Positions 63,012 through 64,000 of a stretch of 64,000 nt of DNA are shown here, piece after piece. A model generated the notes under the pieces. The model did not search any database. It was not told where the DNA came from and saw only the letters and a list, made by a program, of their open reading frames with translations. The DNA lies in assembly GCF_037996825.1 (NCBI RefSeq), contig NZ_JBBNAC010000001.1:1488001-1552000 (forward strand), written 5' to 3'. The translations under genes were made by a program, and so were the position numbers. Each line of letters begins with the position of its first letter. The stretch's first letter is position 1. Source of the DNA: Bdellovibrio sp. BCCA (lineage in GTDB: Bacteria > Bdellovibrionota > Bdellovibrionia > Bdellovibrionales > Bdellovibrionaceae).

Positions 63012-63935
63012 ATGAAAAAATCTTTTCTCTTTTTTGTGCTATCTCAGTTTGTTGCGGTTTCTGTATTTGCGTCCATCAAAGTGGCTATCACTGTCGATGA
63101 TCTTCCCACACATCAAGATCTTCCTCCAGGGGTGACGCGTGAAATGGTCGCCAAGAAAATGACCCAGGTTCTTCGTAAACATAAAATCCCTGAAGTCTAT
63201 GGGTTCATTAATGCAGGTAAAGTCGAAAAGAAAAATGAGTCTAAAGAAGTTTTAAAAATTTGGAAAAAAGCGGGATATCCTTTCGGCAATCACACTTATC
63301 TGCATGAGGATATCAACAAAGTTTCTCTGGAAGATTATAAAAAATCTATCGAACTTAATGAGCCCATGTTGAAACAGTTAAGTGGTAAATCGAACTGGAA
63401 ATTTTTCCGTTATCCTTATCTGCGTGAAGGGGAGACACTTGAAACGAGAAATACTATCCGCAGTTTCTTGAAAGATCATGGATATCAAATAGCGCAAGTG
63501 ACAATTGATTTTGAAGATTGGAGCTGGAACGGCCCTTACTCTCGTTGTGTGGCAAAGCAAGATCAAGAATCCATTGCATGGCTAGAGCAGACGTACATCA
63601 AAAATGCGATAGACATGCTGGATCGTGCGGAAGTTCTTTCTCAGTCTCTCTTTAAGCGCAGCATTCCGCATGTGCTGCTTCTGCATATCGGTGCATTCGA
63701 TGCAGAAATGATTGATAAGCTTATTACGGAGTATAAGAAAAAGGGTGTGGAGTTTATTCCACTTTCTGAAGCACAGAAAGATGAAGTGTACTCTCTAGAT
63801 CCGGCTTTGCCTGCAAAACGAGGATCTGAACTCACATATCAGTTCATGAATGCGCGCAATTTAAAATTAGCAGATGTCGGATTAAAGAAATACGAAGACT
63901 ATCCGGAAGAGAAACTTCAAACAATTTGCCAGTAG
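63012..63935 (+). CDS. Secreted polysaccharide deacetylase (NodB-type)
   Basis: This 307-residue exported protein has a signal peptide (MKKSFLFFVLSQFVAVSVFASI). The NodB-homology domain has TVDDLP (catalytic Asp and metal-binding Asp), FGNHTYLHEDI (metal-binding His pair) and FRYPYLREGET (motif 3). Members remove acetyl groups from GlcNAc in chitin or peptidoglycan. Motif 3 has the usual RxPY pattern. Bdellovibrio uses secreted peptidoglycan deacetylases to mark prey wall, so this is a candidate, though length and context do not prove it. The ribosome-binding site is weak. The gene ends 6 bases before another ATG. Confidence 0.9.
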   Translation: MKKSFLFFVLSQFVAVSVFASIKVAITVDDLPTHQDLPPGVTREMVAKKMTQVLRKHKIPEVYGFINAGKVEKKNESKEVLKIWKKAGYPFGNHTYLHEDINKVSLEDYKKSIELNEPMLKQLSGKSNWKFFRYPYLREGETLETRNTIRSFLKDHGYQIAQVTIDFEDWSWNGPYSRCVAKQDQESIAWLEQTYIKNAIDMLDRAEVLSQSLFKRSIPHVLLLHIGAFDAEMIDKLITEYKKKGVEFIPLSEAQKDEVYSLDPALPAKRGSELTYQFMNARNLKLADVGLKKYEDYPEEKLQTICQ

Positions 63936-63941
63936 GATTTT

Positions 63942-64000
63942 ATGAATCTGATTTTGCGTGAGCTTACCTTGCAAGACGAAGCGGCTTTTCTAAAGGGCAT
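63942..64000 (+). CDS. Start of a probable GNAT acetyltransferase (cut by window)
   Basis: From the ATG at 63942 the frame reads MNLILRELTLQDEAAFLKG, which fits the first strand and helix of GNAT acetyltransferases (LRxLTxxDxxAF). AGGA lies 7 bases upstream. Only 19 codons are present, so the assignment is tentative. It lies 6 bases after the deacetylase stop and probably forms an operon with it. Confidence 0.55.
   Translation, partial: MNLILRELTLQDEAAFLKG

Noticed and set aside
1-64000. CRISPR arrays, IS elements, prophage or integrase genes
   Set aside because: None seen: no regular spaced repeats, transposase motifs or terminal inverted repeats were found.

Overview
The window looks like a chromosomal segment of a predatory bacterium of the Bdellovibrio group (Bdellovibrionota). 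This is inferred from gene content rather than from a database match. It combines a complete Alternative Complex III operon, a bacterial mevalonate operon, a TolQR-energised Glt/Agl-type envelope machine, a type II secretion operon, many small secreted proteins and lipoproteins, and secreted hydrolases (a metzincin, a trypsin-like protease, a polysaccharide deacetylase). Genes are dense, operons are tight with many ATGA start/stop overlaps, and no IS element, prophage, CRISPR array or rRNA operon is visible. The window begins inside gspE and ends 59 bases into an acetyltransferase-like gene.

Layout. 1-4.6 kb (minus strand): gspC-gspD-gspE of a type II secretion system. 4.7-11.1 kb: an unknown cytoplasmic protein, a chemoreceptor, an unknown secreted protein, an acetyltransferase-like protein coupled to a PduO-type cobalamin adenosyltransferase, and an N-formylglutamate amidohydrolase-like protein. 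11.2-21.8 kb (plus): ResB and CcsA (System II cytochrome c maturation), then actABCDEF (Alternative Complex III). 21.9-25.3 kb: small accessory genes (GNAT, tandem UspA, repeat-containing secreted protein, small helical protein, PilZ protein). 25.4-29.3 kb: thrS, infC with an ATT start codon, a repeat-rich intergenic region, a secreted protein and dtd. 29.3-31.6 kb (minus): a helix-turn-helix regulator preceded by an unlisted 49-residue ORF, and a metzincin protease.

31.9-42.4 kb (minus) is the most unusual block. It is a ten-gene co-directional operon: TolQ/ExbB-like protein, two TolR/ExbD-like proteins, a large TPR protein, a small secreted protein, a TonB-like/AgmX-PglI-type protein, a lipoprotein, an outer-membrane beta-barrel, a second TPR protein and a von Willebrand A lipoprotein. 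It has the parts of a proton-motive-force-driven trans-envelope machine like the Agl-Glt gliding apparatus of Myxococcus. It ends at a strong 13-bp terminator.

42.7-45.0 kb carries a small secreted protein, an esterase and a further secreted protein. 45.1-50.9 kb has rpmI-rplT followed by fni-mvaA-pmk-mvaD-mvk, which makes isopentenyl diphosphate from HMG-CoA (HMG-CoA synthase is absent here). 51-55.8 kb: AlkD-like protein, serine protease, a TrmH-family methyltransferase, a winged-helix/TPR regulator and rsmG. 55.9-60.3 kb: the conserved pheS-pheT-ihfA-merR run. 60.3-64 kb: a large lipoprotein, tRNA-Pro(GGG) next to a Nudix hydrolase, and a secreted polysaccharide deacetylase.

All assignments come from reading translated proteins, motifs and spacing. 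No database search or structure prediction was run. Start codons were moved from the longest open frame whenever a ribosome-binding site, signal peptide or overlap argued for it.
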